The notes below the pieces were generated by a model. That model worked only from the letters and a program-made list of their open reading frames with translations. It had not been told where the DNA came from and did not search any database. A stretch of 64,000 nt of DNA from the NCBI GenBank assembly GCA_913020245.1, contig CAJWAD010000005.1, positions 1-64,000 on the forward strand, in the 5' to 3' direction. Below, piece after piece: positions 1-10,508 of this stretch (the first letter of the stretch is position 1; the number at the start of each line of letters is the position of its first letter). The translations under genes were made by a program, and so were the position numbers. This DNA comes from an uncultured Oleiphilus sp. (GTDB taxonomy: Bacteria > Pseudomonadota > Gammaproteobacteria > Pseudomonadales > Oleiphilaceae).

Positions 1-124
1 CTCATGTCTACCAATTTCATCACACTGGCACAGCAGGGGCGAATTATACGTGTCTGCCTTTTACGGTCAATAGTTTCGGATTCTTTTCCGCGAAAAAGAT
101 CAGAGCCGTTTGAATTTTGAGCAA

Positions 125-151
125 TAAAAAACCCCGCATAGCGGGGTTTTT
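125..151 (-). terminator. Rho-independent terminator of the minus-strand lipase gene
   Basis: aaaaaaccccgcatagcggggttttt: 5-6 bp GC stem (ACCCCGC/GCGGGGT) flanked by A and T tracts, about 20 bp beyond the stop at 171. Confidence 0.8.
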
Positions 152-170
152 GTCCGTGTGTTGCTAACGC

Positions 171-2945
171 TTAGGGTGCTACGGCAGAACAACCGCTTAA
201 GTCTGGATCGACGAAGAAATCGTCGATCGGTGCGGCATCAATGTATTCACTTTCAGCCGTAGGGCTCACGGTAACGGCTGGGACACCAGCAAGACCTAGC
301 ATGCCAAGCGCGTAGCCACCAAATTCTAGAGCACCGTCAGCCCCGATTGCAAGGCAAGGTCCACCATGTGAGCCTGCACCGGGTTTAAATCGAATTACGC
401 TTCTCTCGACTGGTATGTTTGCTCCCGCCGCCTCAATTGCCGTAGCGTTCGATTCAACAAGTAATGGCTCAGCGCCAGAAAGGTAAGAGACTGACGCATC
501 TATTTCCGTTACACCTAGCACGCCTGCTGGCACACTCAGCGTGCGGCCCGGTACTTGTGAAACCGGAATAACCTGGTCATTCGATGCAGTATAGTAAAGC
601 ACTTTCGTACCTTGCTCTTCGTAGTCGCCTACGAAGTTAATCGCATCAAAGGCGTCCAAAGAGGCTTGCAAGGTTGAGATGTACGCTTGATAGCTCGACG
701 TATCGGAAGTTAAACCCTGAGCGGCGAGGCCATCCACGATGGAACCCGCGAAGGCAGGTGAGCTTTCAAAGAAGCGCGCAATACCGCCACCTGGCGTCGA
801 GAAAAATGCTGATTTGAAGTCGTCAGTCGTGTCAGCTTGTGCTGTGTCGTTTGCCACGGCGAGCGCTGCTTGGGCGCTAATCGTACCAAGCGAGTAGCCT
901 TGGTAGTAAACGTCAGTCCCATCTAAGCTTGTGCCTGCGCCACTTAAACCGTTCAGATCTATGCCGCCCACTGCTTTACGCAAGGCTAACAAATCTAATG
1001 CGTTTTGACGGTTGTTGTCGCGAGTGGTTAAGAAACTCTCGACATTTACAAATAGCAAAGACAAGTTGTCTTCTTCTGTGAGTGCGCGCGGTGGCAGGCC
1101 TGGGCCTGCTTCTGCATAACCAAAATGACGCTCGTTGGCCGTCTTTGCGATCACGGTGGTGGTCACGTTGTTATCAGTGCTAGGGTCCAAATCTGGATCG
1201 ACAGTTACTTCAAAGTCGCTCTTTAACCCATGCAGAGGCTGGTCGATCGCTAATACAGTGAGATCAACGCTTAATGACTTCGCTTGGGCTACTAATGCTG
1301 CCCCTGTGGCGCTGGCCGCAAAAGCTCTGCTGCCGCCAAGGCCATGGCCAAGAAACATGGTTTTCATGGGACCCGATGCAACTGTTGGGTAAACGGCTAC
1401 GATAGGAATTTCCAAATCATCAACAACATCTGGCGTCGCCACGTTCGCGTCCTGTTGTTTAGGAAATGGAAAGATATAGTTCACTGCTGTGGTTACATTC
1501 GGGTCTGCTTGCGGAATCACTAGCCCCAAAGATGCAAACGTCGTGTTTATAGCGGTCGCTAGGGTATCATCTGCTTCCCAGCTTAAATACTTAATGGGGA
1601 AGCCCGCGCCTTCGTTGTCACCTGGGTTAGCACCTGTACCAATATCCAGAGGTGGCTGTGCGTAATAAGGTATCTTCATCGACCCCTGTTTAACCGAGAC
1701 TAAACCACCATATTCAGGATGTGGAACCGCGGTAGCGCCTGTAAAATCGACGATTGCCGCTTCAGGTGTGGGTAAAAGTGGTCCCAGCGGCGAAAAATCT
1801 TTGTTTGCAAGACTCTTACTAAGGCATGAGATGTAAGCCGGACCAATTTCTGTACCGGTACACCCTACGGCTGGGAATATGGCCTCAAGTCCTGACAATG
1901 CTGCTTGTGCCTCCGCGGAGAGAAAGAGCGGAAATGCTGCAGTAGTAGCAGTGACAGCGCCTGGAATGTCCTCGCTACCAAACAACGATTCATTAAAGTT
2001 AGGGCCATCGGGTCGGTAATCTTCCCCGCCTTCGACCACATTACCATCCGCATCTAGGTCGGCATAACCAATGACAGACTTCACAACAGTGAGACCAACG
2101 AACCGGTTAATTTGATCTTCAAACCATTGCTTGGGATCTGCAATGTAATTTAGAACTTTCTCATCACCTGAGGTGGTGAAACTGTAGGTGAGTGCGATGG
2201 TTGAATCATCAGCGAGACCAAAAGCGACTTGAGCGGTCGGCTCCCATAAGCCATTAATTAAAGCTCTAACCGGCGCGAGGGCTGGGTCAAGTAATGCGGC
2301 CTCTGGATCGGACAATGCACCATAGGCAGTGAGCCCCGGGTTTTTGATAATTGCGTTGCCTTGCTCGTCTTGAATGCCGTTTAGTACCACCACAATATAG
2401 CGTGTGAGTGGGTCAAGTACGGTGATCGGATTGATGCGTATGGTTGAATTACCATCGAGTACTTTGTGCTCGATTGTGTAATCAACACCAGGTACGGGTT
2501 GGTCCGCGGCGGCCGAAGGTGGTTCTGCAATCGAGAGGCCTTGAACTGGGTCGCCACTTGCATAGTTAAGGGCGATTAAAAATACGTTTTGCGCCAATGT
2601 TGCGGGGTCCGGGTCGATCATGCCGCTCATTGCGATATCAATCGAGGCGGCTGTTGAGGCGCCGCTTAGGCCACCCAAAGCACCTGTGACCGGGTTATAA
2701 CCTTCACCTTCTAATGGGTTTGCAGGGCCGAGATCCGCAAATGTACCATCACCTTCAAAAAGTAGGTCATTTGGAATAGGGAAAAGCGTTTCTGCTGGTG
2801 AAAAAATAGGCCAAACACTATCAAGGCCAGGATTCGGATCTGTTTGGGCACCAGCATTTGATGTATCGGGTTCGCCAGAATCTAAACAGCCGCTGAGTGC
2901 AAGAGTGGAGGCGATTGCGGCGCTCATTATCGCTTTTTTGAACAT
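171..2945 (-). CDS. Surface/extracellular lipase lipoprotein, VolA / Pla-1/cef family
   Basis: 924 aa; lipobox ALSGC; bacterial lipase N-terminal-like region; GYSLG nucleophile elbow (YYQGYSLGTISAQ). Confidence 0.8.
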   Translation of the reverse strand: MFKKAIMSAAIASTLALSGCLDSGEPDTSNAGAQTDPNPGLDSVWPIFSPAETLFPIPNDLLFEGDGTFADLGPANPLEGEGYNPVTGALGGLSGASTAASIDIAMSGMIDPDPATLAQNVFLIALNYASGDPVQGLSIAEPPSAAADQPVPGVDYTIEHKVLDGNSTIRINPITVLDPLTRYIVVVLNGIQDEQGNAIIKNPGLTAYGALSDPEAALLDPALAPVRALINGLWEPTAQVAFGLADDSTIALTYSFTTSGDEKVLNYIADPKQWFEDQINRFVGLTVVKSVIGYADLDADGNVVEGGEDYRPDGPNFNESLFGSEDIPGAVTATTAAFPLFLSAEAQAALSGLEAIFPAVGCTGTEIGPAYISCLSKSLANKDFSPLGPLLPTPEAAIVDFTGATAVPHPEYGGLVSVKQGSMKIPYYAQPPLDIGTGANPGDNEGAGFPIKYLSWEADDTLATAINTTFASLGLVIPQADPNVTTAVNYIFPFPKQQDANVATPDVVDDLEIPIVAVYPTVASGPMKTMFLGHGLGGSRAFAASATGAALVAQAKSLSVDLTVLAIDQPLHGLKSDFEVTVDPDLDPSTDNNVTTTVIAKTANERHFGYAEAGPGLPPRALTEEDNLSLLFVNVESFLTTRDNNRQNALDLLALRKAVGGIDLNGLSGAGTSLDGTDVYYQGYSLGTISAQAALAVANDTAQADTTDDFKSAFFSTPGGGIARFFESSPAFAGSIVDGLAAQGLTSDTSSYQAYISTLQASLDAFDAINFVGDYEEQGTKVLYYTASNDQVIPVSQVPGRTLSVPAGVLGVTEIDASVSYLSGAEPLLVESNATAIEAAGANIPVERSVIRFKPGAGSHGGPCLAIGADGALEFGGYALGMLGLAGVPAVTVSPTAESEYIDAAPIDDFFVDPDLSGCSAVAP

Positions 2946-3330
2946 AGTTAGGACCTTTACCTACGTATTATTGTATTGCGTACTTCGGGTAACCTTGGCG
3001 CAATTGCCTTAATTTAGAAGGCTATGCGTGACAAGGTTGACCGCTGCCAAAACTGTGCAATGAGGCACAGCTAGGGAAGCATGATTTATCACTGCATTTA
3101 ACGTTAGTCATGAAACATGTTTTTGTCGAGTTTTCTCTGTGTATTCATTTTCAATTTTTTGTAAGCATTTAATTTCATGTTGGAGAGCCATTTCTCGCGG
3201 TTCATGAGCGCAAGATTTTCGCTACACTCCATGCGCTATAGGGAGTACAATTTGCCGCCAGTAAACGTAAGTATAAAAGGTGCCCATTAGCAGGCACGTG
3301 TTGCAATATAAGTAATTAATAGAGAGATCC

Positions 3331-4842
3331 ATGACTACGATTCGCCAAGCCGATTTAATAGACAGCGTCGCTGATGCTTTACAATTTATTTCTTATTATC
3401 ACCCCGCAGACTTTATTAAAGCGGTGCATGAAGCGTATGAGCGCGAAGAATCTCAAGCTGCTAAAGATGCGATGGCGCAAATTCTGATTAATTCGCGCAT
3501 GTGTGCCGAGGGTAAACGACCTATTTGTCAGGATACAGGCATTGTGACGGTGTTCGTTAAAGTCGGTATGAATGTGCAATGGGATGCCGAGCTTAGTTTG
3601 ACGGAGATGATCAACGAAGGGGTGCGCCGTGCCTATATGCACCCAGATAACGTGTTGCGCGCGTCTATTTTGGCAGACCCCGCCGGCGCACGAAAAAACA
3701 CCAAGGACAATACGCCCGCCGTGATTCATTATGAAATAGTGCCGGGTAATAAAGTAGAAGTGGATGTGGCGGCCAAAGGCGGCGGCTCAGAAAATAAATC
3801 TAAAATGGTGATGTTAAACCCAAGCGATAGCATTGTTGATTGGGTGGTGAAAACCGTGCCTACCATGGGCGCCGGTTGGTGCCCACCGGGCATGCTGGGA
3901 ATAGGGATTGGCGGTACCGCTGAAAAAGCGGCGGTAATGGCCAAAGAAGTTTTGATGGAGCCGATTGATATTCATGAGTTGCGCGCGCGTGGCCCGCAAA
4001 CGCGCGCAGAAGAGCTTCGCCTAGAAATTATGGACAAAGTGAATGAGTTGGGGATCGGTGCGCAGGGCTTGGGCGGTTTAACCACGGTGTTGGATGTAAA
4101 GATAAAAGATTACCCGACCCATGCTGCGTCTTTGCCGGTTGCGATGATTCCAAACTGCGCGGCGACGCGCCATGCGCACTTTGTGCTTGACGGCACTGGG
4201 GCTGCCTTACAGACACCGCCAAGCTTGTCTGATTGGCCAGAAATCACCTGGGACGCGGGTGATAACGTTAAACGTGTTAATTTGAACTCGGTCACGAAAG
4301 AAGAGGTGGCGGATTTGCAGCCCGGCGATACGGTGTTGTTGTCTGGTAAAATGCTGACCGGCCGGGATGCCGCCCATAAGAAGATGGTTGAAATGCTCAA
4401 TAATGGCGAAGAGCTGCCAGTTGATCTAAAGGGTCGCTTTATTTATTACGTGGGCCCCGTCGATCCAGTGCGTGAGGAAGTAGTGGGGCCTGCTGGGCCA
4501 ACCACGGCCACGCGCATGGATAAATTTACGCATACGATGCTTGATAAGACTGGTTTGCTCGGCATGATTGGTAAGGCGGAGCGTGGCCAAATTGCTATCG
4601 ATGCCATTAAAGAGTTTGGCTCTGTTTACTTAATGGCGGTCGGCGGGGCTGCCTATTTGGTTTCGAAAGCGATAAAAAATGCCGAAGTGGTGGCGTTTCC
4701 TGAGTTGGGGATGGAGGCAATTTACGAATTTGATGTGGTGGATATGCCGGTCTCAGTGGCAGTAGATGCGAAGGGCAGTTCTGTGCATCAAACAGCACCG
4801 GCCATTTGGCATGATAAGATTATTGCCGCGAAATCACTGTAA
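3331..4842 (+). CDS. Class I (Fe-S) fumarate hydratase
   Basis: 503 aa; RPICQDTGIVTVFVKVG, GGGSENKSK and GPTTATRMDKFTHTML motifs of iron-dependent fumarases. Confidence 0.93.
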   Translation: MTTIRQADLIDSVADALQFISYYHPADFIKAVHEAYEREESQAAKDAMAQILINSRMCAEGKRPICQDTGIVTVFVKVGMNVQWDAELSLTEMINEGVRRAYMHPDNVLRASILADPAGARKNTKDNTPAVIHYEIVPGNKVEVDVAAKGGGSENKSKMVMLNPSDSIVDWVVKTVPTMGAGWCPPGMLGIGIGGTAEKAAVMAKEVLMEPIDIHELRARGPQTRAEELRLEIMDKVNELGIGAQGLGGLTTVLDVKIKDYPTHAASLPVAMIPNCAATRHAHFVLDGTGAALQTPPSLSDWPEITWDAGDNVKRVNLNSVTKEEVADLQPGDTVLLSGKMLTGRDAAHKKMVEMLNNGEELPVDLKGRFIYYVGPVDPVREEVVGPAGPTTATRMDKFTHTMLDKTGLLGMIGKAERGQIAIDAIKEFGSVYLMAVGGAAYLVSKAIKNAEVVAFPELGMEAIYEFDVVDMPVSVAVDAKGSSVHQTAPAIWHDKIIAAKSL

Positions 4843-4945
4843 AGGCGCTTGGCGCTGTTTTTAAGGTGTGTGCGTCATTACTGTACTGCGCGTGAAGTGA
4901 ATTGATTTGATTTGAAAGTAATTTGCGACCTCAGAGGAAGCCATT

Positions 4946-5287
4946 ATGTTAAGTGATGAAGTATGTGATGCGTGCCGGCCCGATGCGCTTAAAGCAACCG
5001 AGGCAGAGATTGCCGCCATGATGCCGGAAATTCCAGAATGGACGCTGATTACAGAGGATGGCCAGCAGCGCCTAAATCGTGTGTTCACGACCAAGAATTT
5101 TGTTTTAGCCCAAGCGCTTGCGAATGCGATCGCCGACTATGCAGAGCAAGTGGGGCATCATCCGCGGCTTACCATTGAATGGGGGCGCTTAGATGTTACT
5201 TGGTGGAGTCATAAAATTGATGGCGTACACCGCAATGACTTTATCTGTGCCGCGCGTTGCGATGACTTGGCTGCGCGAACGCTGTAA
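4946..5287 (+). CDS. phhB: 4a-hydroxytetrahydrobiopterin dehydratase (pterin-4-alpha-carbinolamine dehydratase)
   Basis: 113 aa; F.F..F....A..AE..GHHP...W..V...W.TH-like pattern (AEQVGHHPRLTIEWGRLDVTWWSHKIDG). Confidence 0.9.
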   Translation: MLSDEVCDACRPDALKATEAEIAAMMPEIPEWTLITEDGQQRLNRVFTTKNFVLAQALANAIADYAEQVGHHPRLTIEWGRLDVTWWSHKIDGVHRNDFICAARCDDLAARTL

Positions 5288-5324
5288 GCCAAACTAATTA
5301 TTGAAATAAGAAGTAGATGTAGAA

Positions 5325-6179
5325 ATGGAACGTACCTACCGCCTCGTTGTATCTTGCCCTGATCGCACTGGAATTGTGGCGAAAGTGAGTAATTTTCTCA
5401 CCACCTATAATGGTTGGATTACGGAAGCGAGTTACCATGCCGACCAAAAAAATGGTTGGTTTTTTATGCGTAATGAAATCAAAGCAAGTTCGCTACCATT
5501 TGATTTAGCTGGGTTTAAAGCCGCCTTTGCGCCGATTGCGACAGAATTTTCGATGAACTGGACAGTCACTGATTCAGCGCAAAAGCCTCGCGTAGTGTTA
5601 ATGGCGTCAAAGGAATCACACTGCTTAGCTGATCTGCTGCACCGTTGGCATAGCAATGAGCTTGATGCTGAGATTGTCGCCGTGATTGCGAATCATGAAG
5701 ACTTGCGACGGATGGTTGACTGGCATGACATTCCTTACCATTGCGTGTCGATAAATAAGGAAAATAAAGCTGCGGCCTTTGCTGAAATAGAGAGTTTAGT
5801 TGACGGCTATGATACCGATTTAGTGGTGCTTGCTCGTTACATGCAGATTTTGCCGGCCGGGTTATGTGAGCGTTATGCGGGGCGCGTCATCAACATTCAT
5901 CACAGCTTTTTGCCTTCGTTTGCAGGGGCCAAGCCATATCATCAAGCTTATGATCGCGGTGTAAAACTGATTGGTGCTACCTGCCACTATGTTACGCAAG
6001 ACCTCGACGAGGGTCCGATTATTGATCAGGATGTGATTCGTATTAGCCACAGCAATACGATCGAAGATATGGTGCGTTTGGGTAAGGATGCTGAAAAAAC
6101 CGTATTGGCACGAGGCGTTCGGCTTCACCTTGAAGGGCGCGTCATTATTCATGAAAACAAGACTGTGGTGTTCGATTAA
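5325..6179 (+). CDS. purU: Formyltetrahydrofolate deformylase
   Basis: 284 aa; N-terminal ACT (CPDRTGIVAKVSNFL) plus formyltransferase domain with INIHHSFLPSFAGAKPYHQA. Confidence 0.95.
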   Translation: MERTYRLVVSCPDRTGIVAKVSNFLTTYNGWITEASYHADQKNGWFFMRNEIKASSLPFDLAGFKAAFAPIATEFSMNWTVTDSAQKPRVVLMASKESHCLADLLHRWHSNELDAEIVAVIANHEDLRRMVDWHDIPYHCVSINKENKAAAFAEIESLVDGYDTDLVVLARYMQILPAGLCERYAGRVINIHHSFLPSFAGAKPYHQAYDRGVKLIGATCHYVTQDLDEGPIIDQDVIRISHSNTIEDMVRLGKDAEKTVLARGVRLHLEGRVIIHENKTVVFD

Positions 6180-6735
6180 TAAATTGCCTTATTCGCTTCA
6201 GTTTTCGCACTTGGTTTGTGTGGTTAAGCCGCGTGCTTGGCAAGGGGAGTGTCATTTGTATTTGCGTTGAAAGCCTCCCATCAACGCTCTGTCTCCCTCA
6301 TTTCTAGACGTTTCTTGTATGCCTCAAGGCGGATAACTCGCGCAAGTTTCGTCACTCTGTGAGCCGCTACCAATTTTTTAAGTAATGCACTTAGATAAAC
6401 TCACTTTTGAAGTGGCTTTATGGTACACTTCGCCCTATAAATAAAGGTTTTGCTTTGTACGAAACCAGAGTCGTAACATTTGGGGTTTAGGGTGGATATG
6501 CGTGCTCGTATAAGCTGAGCATGCGCGTTTAAATTTTCTAAATTTGGCCTGAATAATTTGGGCTGTTTGTTGCGTGTTAGTTGATTGCTTTGTGCTGCGC
6601 AGAATGCGTGGCTAGGACAAGTTCTTGACGATTCTGGTTTGTGCATAGTTGATAATAGTGTGGCATGACGCTGCACCTAAATAGTTAGTCATAGAAGCTA
6701 ATTAGTCACTGAATCGAAATAGGAACGCACTCCTT

Positions 6736-9330
6736 ATGAGTGATCAAGCTAAAGAAATCCTTCCCGTTAATATCGAAGATGAGTTAAAGCAGTCGTACCT
6801 AGACTACGCGATGAGCGTAATCGTTGGGCGCGCCTTACCTGATGCGCGCGACGGTCTGAAACCTGTTCACCGCCGTGTTTTGTTCGCGATGAGCGAGTTA
6901 GGTAATGACTGGAATAAAGCTTACAAGAAGTCTGCGCGGGTCGTTGGCGATGTGATTGGTAAGTATCACCCGCATGGCGATTCTGCTGTTTACGATACGA
7001 TCGTTCGGATGGCGCAACCTTTCAGTCTTCGTTACATGCTGGTGGATGGTCAGGGTAACTTTGGTTCAATTGACGGTGATAACCCTGCCGCCATGCGATA
7101 CACAGAAATTCGCATGCAGAAATTGGCGCATTCGCTACTCGCTGATTTAGACAAAGAAACCGTTGATTTTGTACCGAACTATGACGGTACCGAACAAATT
7201 CCTGAGGTGATGCCGACGCGGGTTCCTAACCTGTTAGTCAACGGGTCTTCGGGTATCGCGGTGGGCATGGCGACTAATATTCCGCCGCACAACCTAAATG
7301 AAGTGATAAATGGCTGTTTAGCACTGATGGATGATAAAGACATCGGTGTGGATGAGTTGATGCAAATTATTCCCGGACCAGACTTCCCGACTGCCGCGAT
7401 TATTAATGGTCGCGCAGGGATTGTGCAAGCCTATCAAACGGGCCGCGGTAAAATTTACATGCGTGCGCGGTATGAAGTGGAAGTAGATAAAAAAGGCAAA
7501 GAGCGCATCGTTGTCACGGAAATACCTTATCAGGTGAATAAAGCGCGATTAATCGAGAAAATCGCGGAATTGGTGAAAGATAAGAAGATTGAAGGCATTA
7601 CCGAATTACGAGATGAATCGAACAAGGAAGGTATGCGCATTGTTATTGAGCTGCGTCGTGGCGAGATGCCCGAGGTTGTTATGAATAACCTGTTTGCACA
7701 AACCCAGTTAGAGAACGTATTTGGCATTAATATGGTTGCTTTGGTTGATGGTGAGCCAAAGATTATCAATCTAAAACAAGCCTTAGAGATTTTCGTTAAA
7801 CACCGTCGCGAAGTGGTGACGCGCAGAACCGTGTATGAATTGCGCAAAGCGCGCGAACGGGGCCATATCCTCGAGGGTTTAACGGTTGCCTTGGCGAATA
7901 TTGATCCGGTCATTGAGCTGATTAAGAAATCACCGAGCTCGGCCGAAGCGAAGGAGCGCCTGTTGGCCGAAGCGTGGGCGCCGGGCCAGGTGACCCAAAT
8001 GCTGGAACGTGCGGGTGAAAATGCGTGCCGACCTGACGATTTAGAGCCACAGTATGGCATGCGTGATGGAAAGTATTATTTGTCGCCTAATCAGGCACAA
8101 GAAATTCTTAACATGCGTTTGCACCGTCTAACGGGCCTTGAAACAGAAAAACTGATTAACGAATACAAAGAGATTCTTGAAAAAATTGCTTATTTGCTTG
8201 GCATTTTGAGTGATCCTGAAAAATTGATGCAGGTGATTCGCGATGAACTCGTTGAAGTGCGCGACGAATATGGAGATGCGCGTCGATCCGAAATTATTTC
8301 ATCACGCCGTGATCTGACCGTGGCGGATCTTATTAACGAAGAAGATCTGGTGGTGACGATTTCACACTCGGGTTATGCGAAAACCCAGCCGGTTGAAGAT
8401 TATCAATCTCAGCGTCGTGGTGGACGTGGTAAGTCTGCAACCTCAATGAAAGATGCAGACTTTATCGAGAAGTTGTTGGTGGCGAACTCGCACGACACTA
8501 TTTTATGCTTTAGCAATCGCGGCAAGGTTTATTGGTTGCGAGTATTTGAAATTCCTCAGGCAAGCCGTGGTGCAAAAGGGCGGCCAATGGTGAATATTTT
8601 GCCTTTAGAAGACGGCGAACGCATCACAACCTTCTTGCCAGTGAACGAGTACACCGAAGATCATTTTGTGTTTATGGCTACCGCTGACGGCACGGTAAAG
8701 AAAACGCCGCTGCAGAACTTTTCGCGTCCAAGAAGCTCTGGTTTAATTGCCTTAGCCTTGGATGAGGGTGATACCTTAATTGGGGCTGCGATTACAGACG
8801 GTTCTCGCGATGTGATGCTGATGAGTAGTTCGGGCAAGATGATTCGTTTTAGAGAAGGCGATGTGCGGGCGATGGGTCGAACGGCGCGCGGTGTGCGTGG
8901 CATTAAACTGGCCGGTGAGCACAAAGTGGTCTCATTGATTCTTCCGGAGGAAGATGGGCTTCTGTTGGTGGGAAGTGAAAATGGCTATGGTAAGCGCACA
9001 CGGTTAGATGAGTTCTCACCGATTAATCGGGGTGGTCAAGGCGTGATTGCTATGCAATGCTCAGATCGTAATGGGGCGTTGGTGTCTGCTGTTCAAGTGT
9101 TTGAGGGGGATGAGATGATGTTGATCTCTGACAAAGGAACGCTAGTGCGAACACGCACAGAAGAGGTGTCTGTGTTGGGCCGTAATACGCAAGGTGTTCG
9201 TTTGATTAAGCTGAGCCAGGCGGATGAAAAACTTGTGGGGGTTGAGCGCATTGAAGAGCCTCAAGGTGAAGAAAATGGAGACGATGTTGACGGTGAAGTA
9301 GGCGCTCCAGAAGGTGAGACGCTGCAATAG
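6736..9330 (+). CDS. gyrA: DNA gyrase subunit A
   Basis: 864 aa; [46 protein letters not shown], GyrA-box QRRGGRGKS. Confidence 0.98.
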   Translation: MSDQAKEILPVNIEDELKQSYLDYAMSVIVGRALPDARDGLKPVHRRVLFAMSELGNDWNKAYKKSARVVGDVIGKYHPHGDSAVYDTIVRMAQPFSLRYMLVDGQGNFGSIDGDNPAAMRYTEIRMQKLAHSLLADLDKETVDFVPNYDGTEQIPEVMPTRVPNLLVNGSSGIAVGMATNIPPHNLNEVINGCLALMDDKDIGVDELMQIIPGPDFPTAAIINGRAGIVQAYQTGRGKIYMRARYEVEVDKKGKERIVVTEIPYQVNKARLIEKIAELVKDKKIEGITELRDESNKEGMRIVIELRRGEMPEVVMNNLFAQTQLENVFGINMVALVDGEPKIINLKQALEIFVKHRREVVTRRTVYELRKARERGHILEGLTVALANIDPVIELIKKSPSSAEAKERLLAEAWAPGQVTQMLERAGENACRPDDLEPQYGMRDGKYYLSPNQAQEILNMRLHRLTGLETEKLINEYKEILEKIAYLLGILSDPEKLMQVIRDELVEVRDEYGDARRSEIISSRRDLTVADLINEEDLVVTISHSGYAKTQPVEDYQSQRRGGRGKSATSMKDADFIEKLLVANSHDTILCFSNRGKVYWLRVFEIPQASRGAKGRPMVNILPLEDGERITTFLPVNEYTEDHFVFMATADGTVKKTPLQNFSRPRSSGLIALALDEGDTLIGAAITDGSRDVMLMSSSGKMIRFREGDVRAMGRTARGVRGIKLAGEHKVVSLILPEEDGLLLVGSENGYGKRTRLDEFSPINRGGQGVIAMQCSDRNGALVSAVQVFEGDEMMLISDKGTLVRTRTEEVSVLGRNTQGVRLIKLSQADEKLVGVERIEEPQGEENGDDVDGEVGAPEGETLQ

Positions 9331-9345
9331 CTTTGAGGGTTGGCG

Positions 9346-10443
9346 ATGAAAGATGAAGTTCAGGCCTTAGGCGAATTAAGAGAACAGATTGATTTAATCG
9401 ATCGACAGCTACACACGTTATTAAACGAGCGCGCGCGTTGTGCGCAAAAAGTCGCAGATGTAAAACAAGCGGCTTCACCCGGAAAGGAAGTCCAGTACTA
9501 TCGCCCTGAGCGTGAAGCGCAGGTTTTACGTGCGGTGATGGAAAGGAATGAGGGGCCTTTACCCGATGAAGAGGTTGGGCGTTTATTTCGTGAAATTATG
9601 TCGTGTTGTTTGGCATTGGAAAGACCTTTGTCGGTGGCATTTTTCGGGCCGGAAGGGACGTTCACCCATGCCGCGACGCTCAAGCACTTTGGGCACTTTG
9701 TAAAGATGCAGCCGCTCGCTGCCATTGATGAGGTATTCAGAGAGGTTGCATCGGGTCAAGCGCGCTATGGCGTGGTGCCGATTGAGAATTCAACCGAAGG
9801 GGTTGTTAGTCATACCTTAGACAGTTTTGTTGATTCGCCGTTAAAAATTTCGGGCGAAGTAAAGCTTCGAATACATCATCATTTATTGTGCGCTGATTTG
9901 ACCGATCTGAAGTCAATTAAGCGCGTATATGCACATCAGCAAGCACTCGCGCAATGTCGTAAATGGTTAGACTCACATTGCCCGCAGATTGAACGGATTG
10001 CGGTTTCAAGCAACGGTGAAGCTGCGCGCATGGCAAAGGAAGAGGCAGGCGTTGCCGCCATTGCGGGTGAGCTGGCAGCGGAACGGTATTCGCTTGAAAA
10101 GCTGTTTGAAAATATAGAAGACCAGCCGGATAACAGTACACGGTTTTTGATTATTGGCACCGAAGTGGTGCCGCCTAGTGGTGAAGACAAAACCTCGATT
10201 ATGGTGTCGGTTAAAAACAAGCCGGGCGCCCTTTATCATGTACTAGAGCCGTTCCATCGGCATGAGGTAAGCATGACGCGTCTTGAATCTCGTCCCTCGA
10301 ATAGTGGCACATGGGCCTACGTGTTTTATATTGATTTCGAAGGGCATGTGGATGATGGAAATGTCAAAGCGGTCATTGATGAGATCTCGCCCGATGCAGT
10401 TGAAATTAAGCACTTAGGTTCTTATCCAGTCGGCGCATTGTAA
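9346..10443 (+). CDS. pheA: Bifunctional chorismate mutase / prephenate dehydratase (P-protein)
   Basis: ATG 9346 (ORF track uses TTG 9340); AroQ-type mutase, GPEGTFTHAA, ACT domain with ESRPSN. Confidence 0.96.
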   Translation: MKDEVQALGELREQIDLIDRQLHTLLNERARCAQKVADVKQAASPGKEVQYYRPEREAQVLRAVMERNEGPLPDEEVGRLFREIMSCCLALERPLSVAFFGPEGTFTHAATLKHFGHFVKMQPLAAIDEVFREVASGQARYGVVPIENSTEGVVSHTLDSFVDSPLKISGEVKLRIHHHLLCADLTDLKSIKRVYAHQQALAQCRKWLDSHCPQIERIAVSSNGEAARMAKEEAGVAAIAGELAAERYSLEKLFENIEDQPDNSTRFLIIGTEVVPPSGEDKTSIMVSVKNKPGALYHVLEPFHRHEVSMTRLESRPSNSGTWAYVFYIDFEGHVDDGNVKAVIDEISPDAVEIKHLGSYPVGAL

Positions 10444-10508
10444 ATCTAATTTTTTATACATTCCGTATGCTCTCTAGAGTAAATACGTAGAAAGATGGAA
10501 GTGTTTTT

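Noticed and set aside
6625-6656. Possible gyrA promoter (TTGACG ... GATAAT)
   Set aside because: The spacer is about 20 nt, too long for a confident sigma70 promoter.
6401-6676. 91-aa minus-strand ORF in the 555-bp gap upstream of gyrA
   Set aside because: No recognisable motif or convincing ribosome-binding context; more likely a long gyrA upstream region.
6956-7095. GyrA quinolone-resistance region checked for resistance substitutions
   Set aside because: Reads [17 protein letters not shown], the usual susceptible Ser83/Asp87 form; nothing unusual.
7530-8060. 176-aa minus-strand ORF inside gyrA
   Set aside because: Fully antisense to gyrA; no recognisable domain.
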